Shown here in pieces: positions 12,210 through 22,319 of a stretch of DNA of 64,000 nucleotides. Location of the stretch: NCBI GenBank assembly GCA_037954235.1, contig JBBMOA010000004.1, positions 3,106,001-3,170,000 on the forward strand, in the 5' to 3' direction. Source of the DNA: Aulostomus chinensis. Its lineage: Eukaryota; Chordata; Actinopteri; Syngnathiformes; Aulostomidae. Numbering within the stretch: position 1 is the first letter of the stretch; every line of letters begins with the position of its first letter. The notes beneath the pieces were generated by a model. That model worked only from the letters and a program-made list of their open reading frames with translations. It was not told where the DNA came from and made no database searches. The position numbers and the translations under genes were made by a program.

Positions 12210-13558
12210 ATCTGCATTATATTTACAGTGCGCTGACCGTGTAGCTGCAGTGGCAGTGAGGGAAATATTGTGGGATCAGAGACCAGCAGGGAGTCTTGTT
12301 AGAACTGTAGCCTGCAGACATTAGACAAACTCAAAGAACAGTGAAATACAAAAGGTAAAAGAAGCAAACAAAGACATTTAATATATGCTGTTTGAAAGGC
12401 AGCTCCCTCTTCTCCTTCAATGAGTCTCCTTTTGTTGTGCCAGAACAAGACGTGTCCACCGGCCAGAATAACATTATACTACAAACAGGTCCCCTGAAGC
12501 GAGCCAAAGCTGAGGTCTCACAATTTCACACAAATCTTTCTCTGTTCTGAGACATTAACTGTGTGTGCAACAATGTACTTATATCCTGACTTTTTAACAA
12601 CGATCTCACGTAAAGATTTGATTTATATTATTGCAGATTTTTCCCATGTAGTCTTCTCAATGACCAACAGCAAGTATTTTCTCTTACATGTTAGCACTGT
12701 CAAGGTGCAGCTGTCCAACAGCTAACCTTTTACAGATGATTGAAGTTATTCTCCTGTTGTTCATCAAGTCTGACCTGATGCAAAGGATTACACTTTCATG
12801 TGGGTGCATGTACAGTCGTCTACCTGGTAGGGGTGTAACACGACATCATCAACTGTTTCTGTATCTGGTTCTGGATTGTAAACTGAAAGTGGCACCACAA
12901 GTCAACTTGACCACAAGTGCTGGGTTTAGTGTTTGGTTTCATCGTTTTTAATTAAACATAGTTTTAAAGAATTGTCCAGACCCTACCCAAACACCCCTTT
13001 TAACTGAGAAAATAAGATGTTATGATGTGCTAATCAACAATACACTGTGTGTACGTAGAACAGCGCTGCTAAGCTAACTGCACAATCTTATGTTCAATAT
13101 TCGTGTAGGGGTGAGGCACAGAAATACGTGTTCAGCTGTTGTCTGGTTCTCTCATCATGAAATGAATTGGTTGTTAGTTTTCAGCCTGACACATGTTCAG
13201 TGATCACACTGGTTTAGGATATTTTATGTTTTGTTCCACAGCATGAGTGCGTCAGTAAGTACCAGTATCTCGAATTTCAAAGAGTTTGTGTGTCTTAACA
13301 ACAGCAAACAAGTGGAAGCAATGTGACATTGTGCTTGACAGATTTGAAGCATCATTTATTTCCTCTGTGTTGTTTTATAATCATTTGCATATTAGATGAT
13401 ACAACAGCAGCTCTTTATGATTAACATTTTAAATCTGACATGATGCTCTAGCACCTTTATTAGCTGCAGGGTTCTGTTGTTTCTTAAATAATATCATACA
13501 GTAAATGCACCAGATGACATGCTCCATCATAATAAGTGAAGTTGTCAGACAATGCTCA
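12210..13558. other. No gene seen
   Basis: No coding, RNA or repeat feature that I can support. The plus frame at 12688-12951 (87 codons) has no recognisable motif. Confidence 0.4.
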
Positions 13559-13567
13559 TATGTGTGT

Positions 13568-13612
<45 letters not shown>
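13559..13612 (+). repeat. (TG)n-TA-(CA)n microsatellite
   Basis: A short TG run meets TA and then a CA run of about 42 bases. The junction makes a self-complementary centre. The 60- and 63-codon frames here are microsatellite artefacts. Confidence 0.97.
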
Positions 13613-13613
<1 letters not shown>

Positions 13614-13619
13614 AGAGGG

Positions 13620-14336
13620 AGAAATCATTTGATAGCATCAACCCTACCCATATTTCATGCTGTATTAGCTGTTTCACTGCTGTTTTGCTGCACTAATCAC
13701 TAAATCTGACTGCAATCAATGCAGTTCTACTGCTGAAATTAGGAAAAGACCTCCTTAATTAAGAGATTAAATTTAAACGTGTAAAATAGATTTTCCTGGA
13801 GGGCCCACAAAACAATCAGATAAACAAGGTGACATATTCATGTAATAATTGAATTAAATGATCTTTACCCAGAATTAAATTTACCATTCCTGCTATGCAG
13901 TGGAAATAAGACAAATGAATGAAAGCTGTGCCAGAAAGCAGAAGTAATATTGTTTTTTTTCCTTTAGTTATGTTGTTTGTGTAAAAAGTTATTAGTTCTT
14001 CTCATTTATATTCAAATACATCAAATGTATAGACATGTTATGGCTTGAAGGCTTAAGACGTGTCGCGTTAAAAAGGAATTCTGAGCAGGCAGCAGTTATG
14101 CCCTTGACAAGCTTCAGGTAACAGATTTCCTCACAACTGGAACAGGGCACCGGGGCGGCCCTATCGCAGGATGGCGGAACACCTGACGACAAGGGACAGC
14201 TGGCAGTAACCCCTAAATGCATATTAGCAAGGTGGGCACGGTCAAACTGTCCAGCGATTTGGAACATAAGGACAAAATCATGATACATTTATTTTTAAAT
14301 TCAGTCTTTTTCTGAAAAATATGTTTTTCTTCATAT
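13620..14336. other. No gene seen
   Basis: AT-rich up to about 14 kb. The minus frame at 13992-14288 (98 codons) has no identifiable domain or splice sites. Confidence 0.4.
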
Positions 14337-14349
14337 ATTTTCCAGGAAA

Positions 14350-14724
14350 AGGCAGCACGGTGGTGCAGTGGTCAGCACTGTCGCCTCACAGCAAGAAGGT
14401 TCCGGGGTTTGAGTCCCCCCTCGAGCACGGGGTCTTTCTGTATGGAGTCTCCGTGTTCTCCCTGTTCCTGCGTGGGTTCTCTCTGGTACTCCGGCTTCCT
14501 CCCACAGTCCAAAGACATCAAGAGGAGACTAGGCTACTGTAATTGAATACTCTAAATTGACCGTAGGTGTGACTGTGAGTGTGAATGGTTGTCTGTCTCT
14601 ATGTGTTGGCCCTGCCATGGACTGGTGACCTGTCCAGGTTAAGCCCCTCCTCTCGCCTGAAGGCTGCTGGGAGAGGCTCCACCCCCCGCCACCCTTAACG
14701 GGATAAGCGGTAGAAAATGGATGG
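14350..14724 (+). repeat. tRNA-headed SINE (family B), second copy, 13 bp target duplication
   Basis: Closely related to the copy at 10653. The head is GGCAGCACGGTGGTGCAGTG, the B box is GGTTTGAGTCCC, and the tail is GGGATAAGCGGTAGAAAATGG. It is flanked by ATTTTCCAGGAAA (14337-14349) and ATTTTCTAGGAAA (14725-14737), 12 of 13 identical, which marks the insertion. It is more complete in its middle part than the first copy, keeping CCACAGTCCAAAGACATC. Confidence 0.82.
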
Positions 14725-15002
14725 ATTTTCTAGGAAACACACTTCAACCAAATCTGATTTCTCAAATGGTTGGAGTTCATTCAGTGACACTCCCAAACCC
14801 ATCCAGCCACTTTGAATTGGAGATAAAAAGGTAAATCACACACCATCCAAAGTCCTCTTTGTTAAACCACAGAATTTATGGTTCAGTCTTAGGCTAAGGC
14901 AGGGGTTACCAAACTTTTCGGCTCAAGACCCAAAACAGAAATTTGGTGACTCCTTGGGACCCACCATTAACATAATGACATGACACACAACTCTCGCTCA
15001 CT

Positions 15003-15006
<4 letters not shown>

Positions 15007-15064
<58 letters not shown>
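15007..15064 (+). repeat. (CA)n microsatellite
   Basis: CA run of about 58 bases, followed by GAGCTCTCATCCAGTATCTC. That sequence recurs after the CA run at 17206 as GAGCTCTCACTCAATATCTC. Confidence 0.97.
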
Positions 15065-15067
<3 letters not shown>

Positions 15068-15796
15068 CTCTCATCCAGTATCTCTCTCAATCTGTCCTTC
15101 TCTGAGAGTAAGATATAAGGAAGAAGAAAAACATTTAATTTTATTTTGGCTTCTTTAATTCTGTGTCGAGTGCGTTTTCAGCTCTCGACATTCACGTTAT
15201 GTTACCATGCAACAGTGACCAGATTGTACGATCATCACTCAATCAATCAGTCAGTCAATAAATCAATCAATCAAGCTGAATCAACTCAGCCATGGCTCCA
15301 TTGTTTCAAGAGAATGTGTGTCTGGTTCAGAGACGCTGGAGGAGGACATAGCAGCTGTACTCTGATAGCAGTGCGTGATTCTAGCTGCTGGTCAGGTGGT
15401 TCTTCTGGTTCAGCCTGGACAAGGCACCTTTCAACTCCTGATAGCAGGACCCAGGATTGATGTTGGGTGACTTACAGAGTCGTGACAATGAAGGGTAATC
15501 CTCTATAACCTCAATGTCATTGTCAGACAGAGACAGCTTCTCCAGCTCTGAGTCTCTCCTCCTGAGCTCATCAATCTCCCCTCTCAGCTTCTTCTTTCAT
15601 TTGAGGCTTCTTGGTTTTTCTCTGTTTTGCAGCAGAGAAGTTGTTGTGCCAACTCAACCAGACCAAGAGATTAATTCAGAGATGTGACAATTAGTCCAGC
15701 TGAAGAAGGCTTTCGGCCTGTGAGGCCCAACACCCCTTTACAAAGCCTGAATTCAAGTGACCACATGCTCTCGAACAAAGGATCGTAAAAGAGGTG

Positions 15797-16535
15797 TGAT
15801 GACTCTGGCCACTGGCCCCCCTCTGAGAACCTGGCCACTGACCACATCCAAGAACCTGTCAAAATGCTATTGGCTGAGAGCCAGTATCATCCCACAGGAA
15901 GTGGCATCATCAGCCTCCACATATAAACTTCAGCGCGAAGAAGATTCTCTCTCTCTGTGATTTTCTTCTCTCTGTGGTTTTCTTCCCTTGGGTGGTTTTT
16001 AACGTCTTCAGAAGATTCAACCCTCAGGTTCCACAAGGACAACTCTCTCCCTCCTGTCACAGCGTCCAGAGAAGCCACCGTCGAGCCACGCAGTCTGCGT
16101 GAACTGGTCCCTGGTGAAAGAAAGCTCAACAGCTTCTTCATCCTTCCCACCAGTAACTCCAGCAGACCCTGCAGGCTGCCCCGCCGCCACTCTGCTGCCC
16201 TCCGAGTCGAGCCGAACCACGCTCCGATACACGGAAACCGAATACCTTACCGCTCCACCGGGTCAAGTAACGATTCCTTTAACTAGGCATTTTCTGGGCA
16301 GAGAAATAGCTTAGTGTGTTGTATAATGTCTATGAATGCTCTGTTTATGTGACGGAAGTCCAGTCGTGCGCGCGCTAAGCGCTCCGCTTAGTTATTAACA
16401 TTCCGTAAGTTCTACCTCCACGGTGCTAACTAGCTAGCATCAGCTAACTAGCCTAGCTGTTAACCCTGCTGCGAGGCTAACTGGTTGCTAGGCAACCAGA
16501 CTCCCTCTCCCCTTCCTCACTCCCTCACTCACACG

Positions 16536-16592
<57 letters not shown>

Positions 16593-16885
16593 TATCACTT
16601 GTGTCTTTTGGTTAGATAACCGTTATACCAACGTGTTGCTGATTGATGGATGCACTGTGTTAATAAATATATTTTGATTATATGAGAGAAGTCGTAGTGT
16701 CTTTTGTGTATGAACTTGTGGTCGCGTGTCTAAGCAATAGCCAGTGCTCGGATCTCATCCTTCAACATCAGAGCTGTCCCTTGGTAGTTAATGTTACAGA
16801 ATATTGACTGTTTAGGAGATAAACTCTGTTCAAGACTGATAACTGTTACAAGTTTGGTCGTATTATAGTTTCTCTGAACTCATCA
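15797..16885 (+). mobile_element. Candidate solo LTR of an endogenous retroelement
   Basis: The block starts TGTGATGACTCTGGCC. It has a TATA-like box CATATAAAC near 15917 and a poly(A) signal AATAAA in TTAATAAATATATTTTG near 16661. It ends near CTCATCAGGG, followed by TGGTGCCCCGAA at 16889-16900, which looks like a primer-binding site complementary to a tRNA 3' end. That order (U3 with TATA, R with poly(A) signal, U5, primer-binding site) is what an LTR shows. No internal gag or pol sequence follows, no second LTR or duplication is visible, and the edges are approximate. It sits inside the TRIM fragment. Confidence 0.4.
16539..16589 (+). repeat. (AC)n microsatellite
   Basis: Uninterrupted AC run of about 50 bases within the LTR-like block. 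Confidence 0.97.
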
Positions 16886-17205
16886 GGGTGGTGCCCCGAA
16901 TAATTAATATTTAATATTAATTAGTAATTTATTTAATAATCAATAATTATATTCATAATTATCGATTATCATTATTTTTGACCAATTAGCTCTTCAGCGC
17001 ACAACAACGTTGATGACCTTAAGATGTTTGCTGGAACCTCCAGCAACAGACCTCGATGTCTTTCTGCCTCTTGGCTCTTTCCAAAGCAGCTTCCATGATG
17101 TCGTGGCCCTTGTGCTCCTCAAAAGCACAGAGACAGAAAATACATTTGTTATGGTCACAACAGAACCGCTCCTTCACCTCATTATGATGAGAGCAGATAT
17201 ACTTA

Positions 17206-17229
17206 AACACACACACACACACACACACA
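17206..17229 (+). repeat. (CA)n microsatellite
   Basis: CA run of about 24 bases abutting the B-box exon of the TRIM fragment. On the minus strand it adds a VCVCV stretch to the open frame. Confidence 0.95.
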
Positions 17230-17772
17230 TATAGATGGAGAGCTCTCACTCAATATCTCTCTCCATCTGTCCCTCTCTCATCCCTCTGTCACTCTTTTTT
17301 CATCTTCTCTTCCGCTGGCAAAATAGTGTTGATTTCATTTGCCGAATCCATAAAGCCAGCAAACTCCCTGACAGATAACGCTAATGTTACCGTTAGCTTG
17401 CAAGCAACATATCATTATCCAACTAGCTACCGTACGTTAACCAGTAAAACTAGACACATGAAGCTAACAGTTCAAATGCCACATAAACATAACCTAATGT
17501 TCAAGTTCAAATAAGCAAAAAGACCCAAGGTGGGTAGCGACCCATAGTCTGGGAAAGGCTGGTTTAAAGAACAAGGGAGGTGGAAATTATTTTTAGTACG
17601 TCGGTAATAATCTCAAATTATGTCATGGCAATGTTGATAGTGTTTGAAGGTTGAAATATATGAAAAAGTAAACAGCAATTCACCCTACACAGTAAAAACT
17701 GGAGTGTTGATTCAACTCCCACAGAGTTGATTTTAACACTTTTTCAGGGTTTATATAGGTCCACACTCTACA

Positions 17773-18000
17773 GAGTTAAATTAACACTTTCAAAATAGTT
17801 AATTATTTAACACTGTGTCAGAGTTTCTTCTTTAACTCACCAAACAGGGTTAAATTAACACTGAGCGATTTATAATAACACTGAGTAAGGGTCCCTTTTT
17901 AACTCACTAAACTGGGTTGAATTAACATCAGGGGATTTATCATCAACACTATTTCAGAGTTCCTTTTTAACTCATTTAACTGGGTTAAATTAACACTACA
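17773..18000. repeat. Subterminal tandem repeats of the 4.6 kb transposon
   Basis: The word (G)GGTTAAATTAACACT starts at 17847, 17914 (as GGGTTGAATTAACAT) and 17982, with a related GAGTTAAATTAACACT at 17773, giving periods of 74, 67 and 68. Each unit also carries a TTTTTAACTCA.. block. Subterminal repeats like this usually bind transposase; that role here is inference. Confidence 0.75.
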
Positions 18001-18149
18001 TAGTTTGAAAATAACTCTACTTTTACTTACTTTTTTTATTTACAGTAGGTAGTTCTAATCCCTATAATGTATATAATAATTGAATATAACTTTTGATACA
18101 ATTAAAATGACAGAATAATTCCAAGAAAAAACATATGTTTTCAAAAACG

Positions 18150-18155
18150 TTTATT
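18150..18155 (-). terminator. Poly(A) signal of the transposon gene
   Basis: AATAAA on the minus strand lies about 27 bases past the TAA stop of the 511-codon gene, so this probably ends its transcript. Confidence 0.5.
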
Positions 18156-18181
18156 TTAACGTTTTTCTCCCAGGCAGTCAC

Positions 18182-20974
18182 TTAAAACATCATACATGAT
18201 GGTAAAATGAACAAACTTTCATCTGCAGCAGCATGGCAGCTTTGGATGTCAAATGGTTTGTGACATTTCAGTTCAGTTGTCTTTATAACACACCTTTCCT
18301 CTGTTCGTGAAACTTTGAAGGCATGGTGATGTTCATCAAAGTTCTCTGTAAAGAGCTTGTGTGTCAATAGAAAAATGTCATCTTCAACCAAAAGTACATC
18401 AAGTACTTGACAAAAGACTGGCATGCCTTCCTCCATTAAACTGCAAACAACAAGTCCAGCTTTGTGCTCCACACCATCAACTTTAACCCAACTTGTTGAA
18501 AAAACATCTTTTGACAACATTTCAAGCATTTCACTGTTGACCACATTTTCATCATAAGACACATTGAACACAAAATGAGCTTTAAAAAGCTCATCAAATG
18601 CCCCAAGGGAGCGGTTTGCCTGACAGGGGACGAGACGCTTGTCCATGGAGATGTAGAAGCTGTCGATGTTCCTCTTCTGGCGCCCAACGGCTAGGAGGTA
18701 GGACTGCTGGCTCTGCTGATTCATAAGATGCTCTTCTAAACTGCAGCAAGACTGGGGTTTACACAAAGACAATGGACATTAGACAGAAGTAAGTCAGAGA
18801 AAATAGCGTTACAGAAGTGAATACAAACATACTATGTTTATGTAAATTTGCCTACAATTTGTTTCATCCACCTCTTAGCCGTTTTTACACATGACAAAAA
18901 CTACGTAAATATTAAAATTACCTTGTGAAAGACAACAAGTTTCTCAACTGCATCAGAGGCGCTGATTTTTGGATTCTTCGGACCCCCTGGTGGTGGCGGA
19001 AGGAGATGTAACAGCAACACGAGGGAGGCCATCTCTTGGTCATAGGCTATGAACAAAGTCCCGAGAATTAATTAACTGCAAATACGTCAAAATGTATTCT
19101 TTGAGTTTGAATTAGAACAAGATTAGAATAAAGAGCATTTATAGGGTTAGGGTTATAAGGCAGTATACTTGATGATCTTGTAAGTCATTCACCTTTTTTC
19201 AAATTCATAAAAAAGAATGAATTGAGATACATAGAGCAAACAATTGAAGTCAAGTAAAAAAATCCAAAAATCAATTGGTCGTTATTAATTAGTCACAAGA
19301 CTATTGAACTGCAAATGCTTATAGCAAATTCTATACAGCAAAACTCACTTGTTGCCTCATCGAGATCACTTCCTGGTGGACGCTCTGCTGACTGCACCAA
19401 CTGACGTAACTCTGGTGTTGAGGTGAGCTGCTTGGCCTCTTTGACGACGTTACACCTGAAGATTGGATCCCATTTCTGAAGCAGCCTGGTGGATACCTCA
19501 TCATCAAACAGCAGCATGAAATCTTGATTCACCTGTAAGAAAGAAAATATAGTGCTACCTCATTCAGCACAAATTTTCAAGTCATTAACATACCACTGCA
19601 TACTTACCAATCCTTTCGTATCCAGGAATCTTGGGAAGATGGACAGGATATCAAGACTTTTGTCTGGGTCATTGATAAGCTTCTGACGATGCTGAAAGGT
19701 CTCTCTCATCTTCTGGAGAATTAAGGCAGTGTCTGTTGAATGTTTGAGCAAAGAGATGGCTTCCTGGCAAGCATCCCTGTCAAGCTGCTTTTCAACAATT
19801 GTGGACCTTTGGACATTTGGGCCTCCTGAAAAAAGCACACAAAACACACTTGAAATGAAATAAGCCATAGGTGCTGATCAGACAGCTAAATAAAAATAGA
19901 ATAGTATTAGTTACAATGAGTAATTAATGTCAACAAATTAAATGTTAATGAGAACATTATCTAGTTTGTGGACAGTTACTTTATTACCTCCTCCTGGAGT
20001 GGGGCTACGTGGAGGTGCAGCTCCTCGTCGAATCTTTCTCTGGATCGTCTTCAGACGCCAAGAAATGTATCCTGTGCTGCTTGCAGCGTCATAGAAGTGT
20101 TCCTAAAATGGAAATACTTTCACAATTGATGCGTTATCGAACTCATAAGAAATCTAAGAATTCAAATGTCAACGTAATCACCCCAAACCCAACAATCTTA
20201 AATATGGAGATAATGTAAACAACAATAATGACTCCACATACGTAGCCTTTCTTGGAGTATGGGTCTTTGAGGGACGGGAACAGTGTCACTATCCCGAGAG
20301 CGTACTCTTCTCGAACCGCTTTGGTGGGGGAGGTGCCTGAAAAGAAAGATCAAATTGGCATCCTTATGTAATAGCTAAGCAGTTACTTTTTTTTGAAAGA
20401 GTGTACACAAATAGGACACACCTGCCCGTGTTTGTCAATCATGTGGGCCACTATATATTGACCATATTATATATATATCCAGATTTATGATTCTGTATAC
20501 TAATAGATTTGTGGAAAAAAATACAGGTTACACAATTTGACATTGGATTGCATCGTGTATTTGACCCCTTTACATTTCTCACCATCATTTGAGAAAACTG
20601 TTAGAACCACACTGCCTCGGCTGACAAGGTCACTGAAAATGTCTTCATCAACTTCTGTCCCTGTCGCATCATTGTACATTACTTTTGCATCAGGTGGCAG
20701 GCAAAATCTCTCGATGACTGGAAAACATAAGCTACATCTGAGTGCACCCTTTAAACCAGCACTGCTCTTGCTTCACAAATGATTTCACATTCAATGAATT
20801 AAATTAATTAATCCACCACTGTGGATAAAATCCCCTACACAAAATTCATTTCCTCTTCAGTGCAAATTTTAAAAACATACCTTTTTCATGGAACCGTATG
20901 AAATCAAACCGTCCATCGACCTCATCCAACTTCACATACTTCTGCTGTTGGCAGTACTGAACCTGGACCAGCAT
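18182..20974 (-). CDS. SAMD3-like protein of a teleost transposon, 8 coding exons, 511 aa
   Basis: Coding exons on the minus strand: 20974-20881 (exon begins at 20978; ATG at 20974), 20717-20583, 20336-20242, 20102-19988, 19825-19608, 19532-19349, 19046-18922 and 18751-18182. Every junction is AG|exon|GT. The lengths sum to 1536 bases, and the phases join without a stop into 511 codons plus TAA. Residues 1-76 (MLVQVQYCQQQKYVKL to LTVFSND) look like a ubiquitin/PB1-like fold. Residues 147-219 end IFPRFLDTKGL, and exon six begins VNQDFMLLFDDEVSTRLLQKW. Exon seven has LVLLLHLLPPPPGGPKN. The last exon has SCCSLEEHL, YLLAVGRQKRNIDSFYIS and LGAFDELFKAHFVFNVSYDE. From memory these are the signatures of the large teleost family auto-named SAM-domain-containing-3-like; no SAM domain is visible to me. 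Residues from about 393 (VDGVEHKAGLVVCS, FDEHHHAFKV, KPFDIQS) form a separate C-terminal module. Function is unknown. The intact reading suggests a young element. Confidence 0.85.
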
Positions 20975-21129
20975 TTTGCTGAGACATACATTTAAAAAAA
21001 AAAAAAAATTGACAGTAATATGCATTTGATAGTAATCAACTGAATTTATGCTAAAATTAAGAAAAACATGACAAAAAACAAACAATCAAAAATGATAAAC
21101 AAGCCAGTATTGGCCATGCTATACACTGA

Positions 21130-22080
21130 AAGCAGTATAGAAGCTTTTCTGTCATCAGCTGGAGAGGCTGTATGTGTGAACCATGCTGTCTGCTAATGGT
21201 GTCCACTAAGTCCACAAGATGTTCAGGTGAGCCTTCCTTAAAAGAGTAGGAAATGATCTGAAAGAGTGGGCATGCTGAGACATCTAACATTACTATTCAG
21301 ACTCACCTCCTTCACTCCAGGATTCCCAGCTGACAACTCACTTTGAAGCTGAAGAGCAACACCATTTGACCTAAACAGAAGTGGATTATAATTAGTGAGC
21401 ACAGTATTTATTTACCTCTGTAATGTGGTGTAGTGATTGAGTGAAGCTAGGTTGTAGGGCAGTTTTATGATAGAGAAATGGCTTCAAATAAGCTCAATAT
21501 TTTAGCTAGGAACAAACCAATTTTGACTAATTGAAGAGTGAAAATGTATCTTTCTAACATACCAAACACTGGATTTCTAGGTGACTTATTTGCCGAGGTA
21601 TAGAAGGAAGAAACAATGTCGGAGATTTGACCTAGGACCATAGCCCAAAACTAGTTTTGACCGTTATATTACATGAAGCTTGAACATGAAGCTTTGTTAA
21701 AATGTTACACAACTTCAAACATACACAAGACTTGGTAAATTGTAATGAATAACGTAGGGAACCGCGTGTTAAAGTTGAACTGTTAGCTAGCATTGACAGT
21801 TACTTAAAAAAATCAACTAACGTTAGCTAATGCTAACGTCAGCTAACACATTAGCTGCCCAGTTACTTAACTTCAGTACCAGTGACACAAAAGCTGAGCA
21901 ACATATTCTCCATTTATATTTCATTTTATATATGTCATTTCATTTAATATTCAGTATACTTACCGTCTGTCTTCTGTGTAAAAAACCTCTTCCCAACACT
22001 GAGACCAGCAGCACACGGACAACGCAGCAGATTAATTGACTAATTGAAGCACATGGTGAGGCGAGGCTAGAAGGTAGAAG
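21130..22080 (-). other. Upstream exons of the transposon gene
   Basis: A leader exon ends at about 21963 with donor ACG|GTAAGTATA. A 64-base exon at 21370-21307 is bounded by TTTAG and GTGAGT. Another starts at 21257 after TTTCAG. The last two join in frame to a peptide including ELSAGNPGVKE, IISYSFKEGSPEHLVDL and VDTISRQHGSHIQPLQ. Its join to the exon with ATG at 20974 is not certain. It may be an alternative N-terminus, untranslated leader, or a short separate protein. Confidence 0.5.
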
Positions 22081-22319
22081 CACTAACACACGGGTTTACC
22101 TGGGCCGAAGTCCAGGGGCTTACCAATTAACTCTGTAGAGATGTAATTGATCTCCTCTTTACATCTCTACAGTGTTACTTTGCTTAACTCTGTTAAATAA
22201 CTCCAACACTGAACACTATTTAAATCAGAATGTGTCAAAATGACACTTTGAGAGTGGAAATCAACTCTGACATGTTTAACCCTGGAATTTCAACACACCA
22301 ATTTTTGCTGTGTAGAATG

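Larger units (their letters stand above)
15310..17190 (-). pseudogene. TRIM-family (B-box / coiled-coil) gene fragment, interrupted
   Basis: On the minus strand, 17019-17190 encodes an intact-looking B-box2 zinc finger. Its ligand series is CSHH, then FCCDH, KCIFC and FEEHKGH, followed by the start of a helical region, AALERAKRQKDIEV. Further along the same strand, 15480-15600 encodes coiled-coil sequence EIDELRRRDSELEKLSLT, then YPSLSRL near 15480, and degraded helical sequence to about 15310. These are hallmarks of fish TRIM proteins, which act as E3 ligases in innate immunity. There is no RING exon upstream and no PRY-SPRY domain, stop codons occur between the parts, and an LTR-like block of about 1.1 kb separates them. 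It is therefore a remnant, possibly captured by the surrounding element. Confidence 0.7.
14897..17565. mobile_element. hAT-like inverted-terminal element enclosing a TRIM fragment (tentative)
   Basis: The left end is CAGGGGTTACCAAACTTTTC. The right end, read on the minus strand, is CAGCCTTTCCCAGACTATGG, and a GACCC block follows at both ends. The pairing resembles the termini of an abundant fish hAT-like repeat (CAGGGGTTCCCAAAC...). The candidate 8 bp flanks GGCTAAGG and GTTTAAAG agree at only 5 of 8 positions, so the duplication is unproven. Inside lie two (CA)n blocks each followed by a GAGCTCTCA direct repeat, the TRIM fragment, and an LTR-like block. The enclosure could be coincidence of two separate fragments. 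Confidence 0.45.
17688..22312. mobile_element. 4.6 kb DNA transposon carrying a spliced SAMD3-like gene
   Basis: The left end is CACAGTAAAAACTGGAGTGT. The right end on the minus strand is CACAGCAAAAATTGGTGTGT, with 3 mismatches over about 22 bases, and AGAGTTGATTT recurs a little further in at both ends. Directly outside both ends is TA (17686-17687 and 22313-22314), a candidate 2 bp target duplication. Subterminal tandem repeats of 67-74 bp (17773 onward) and related GTTAAAT/CAACACTG words near the right end are typical of transposase-binding arrays. No THAP, BED or DDE transposase is visible. The only gene is the minus-strand spliced one, so this copy may be non-autonomous. CACAG termini faintly recall CACTA/EnSpm elements, but I do not assign a superfamily. 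Confidence 0.8.

Noticed and set aside
17688..22312. Assignment to CACTA/EnSpm or Kolobok
   Set aside because: Ends start CACAG rather than CACTA, the apparent duplication is TA rather than 3 bp or TTAA, and no THAP or other transposase is visible.
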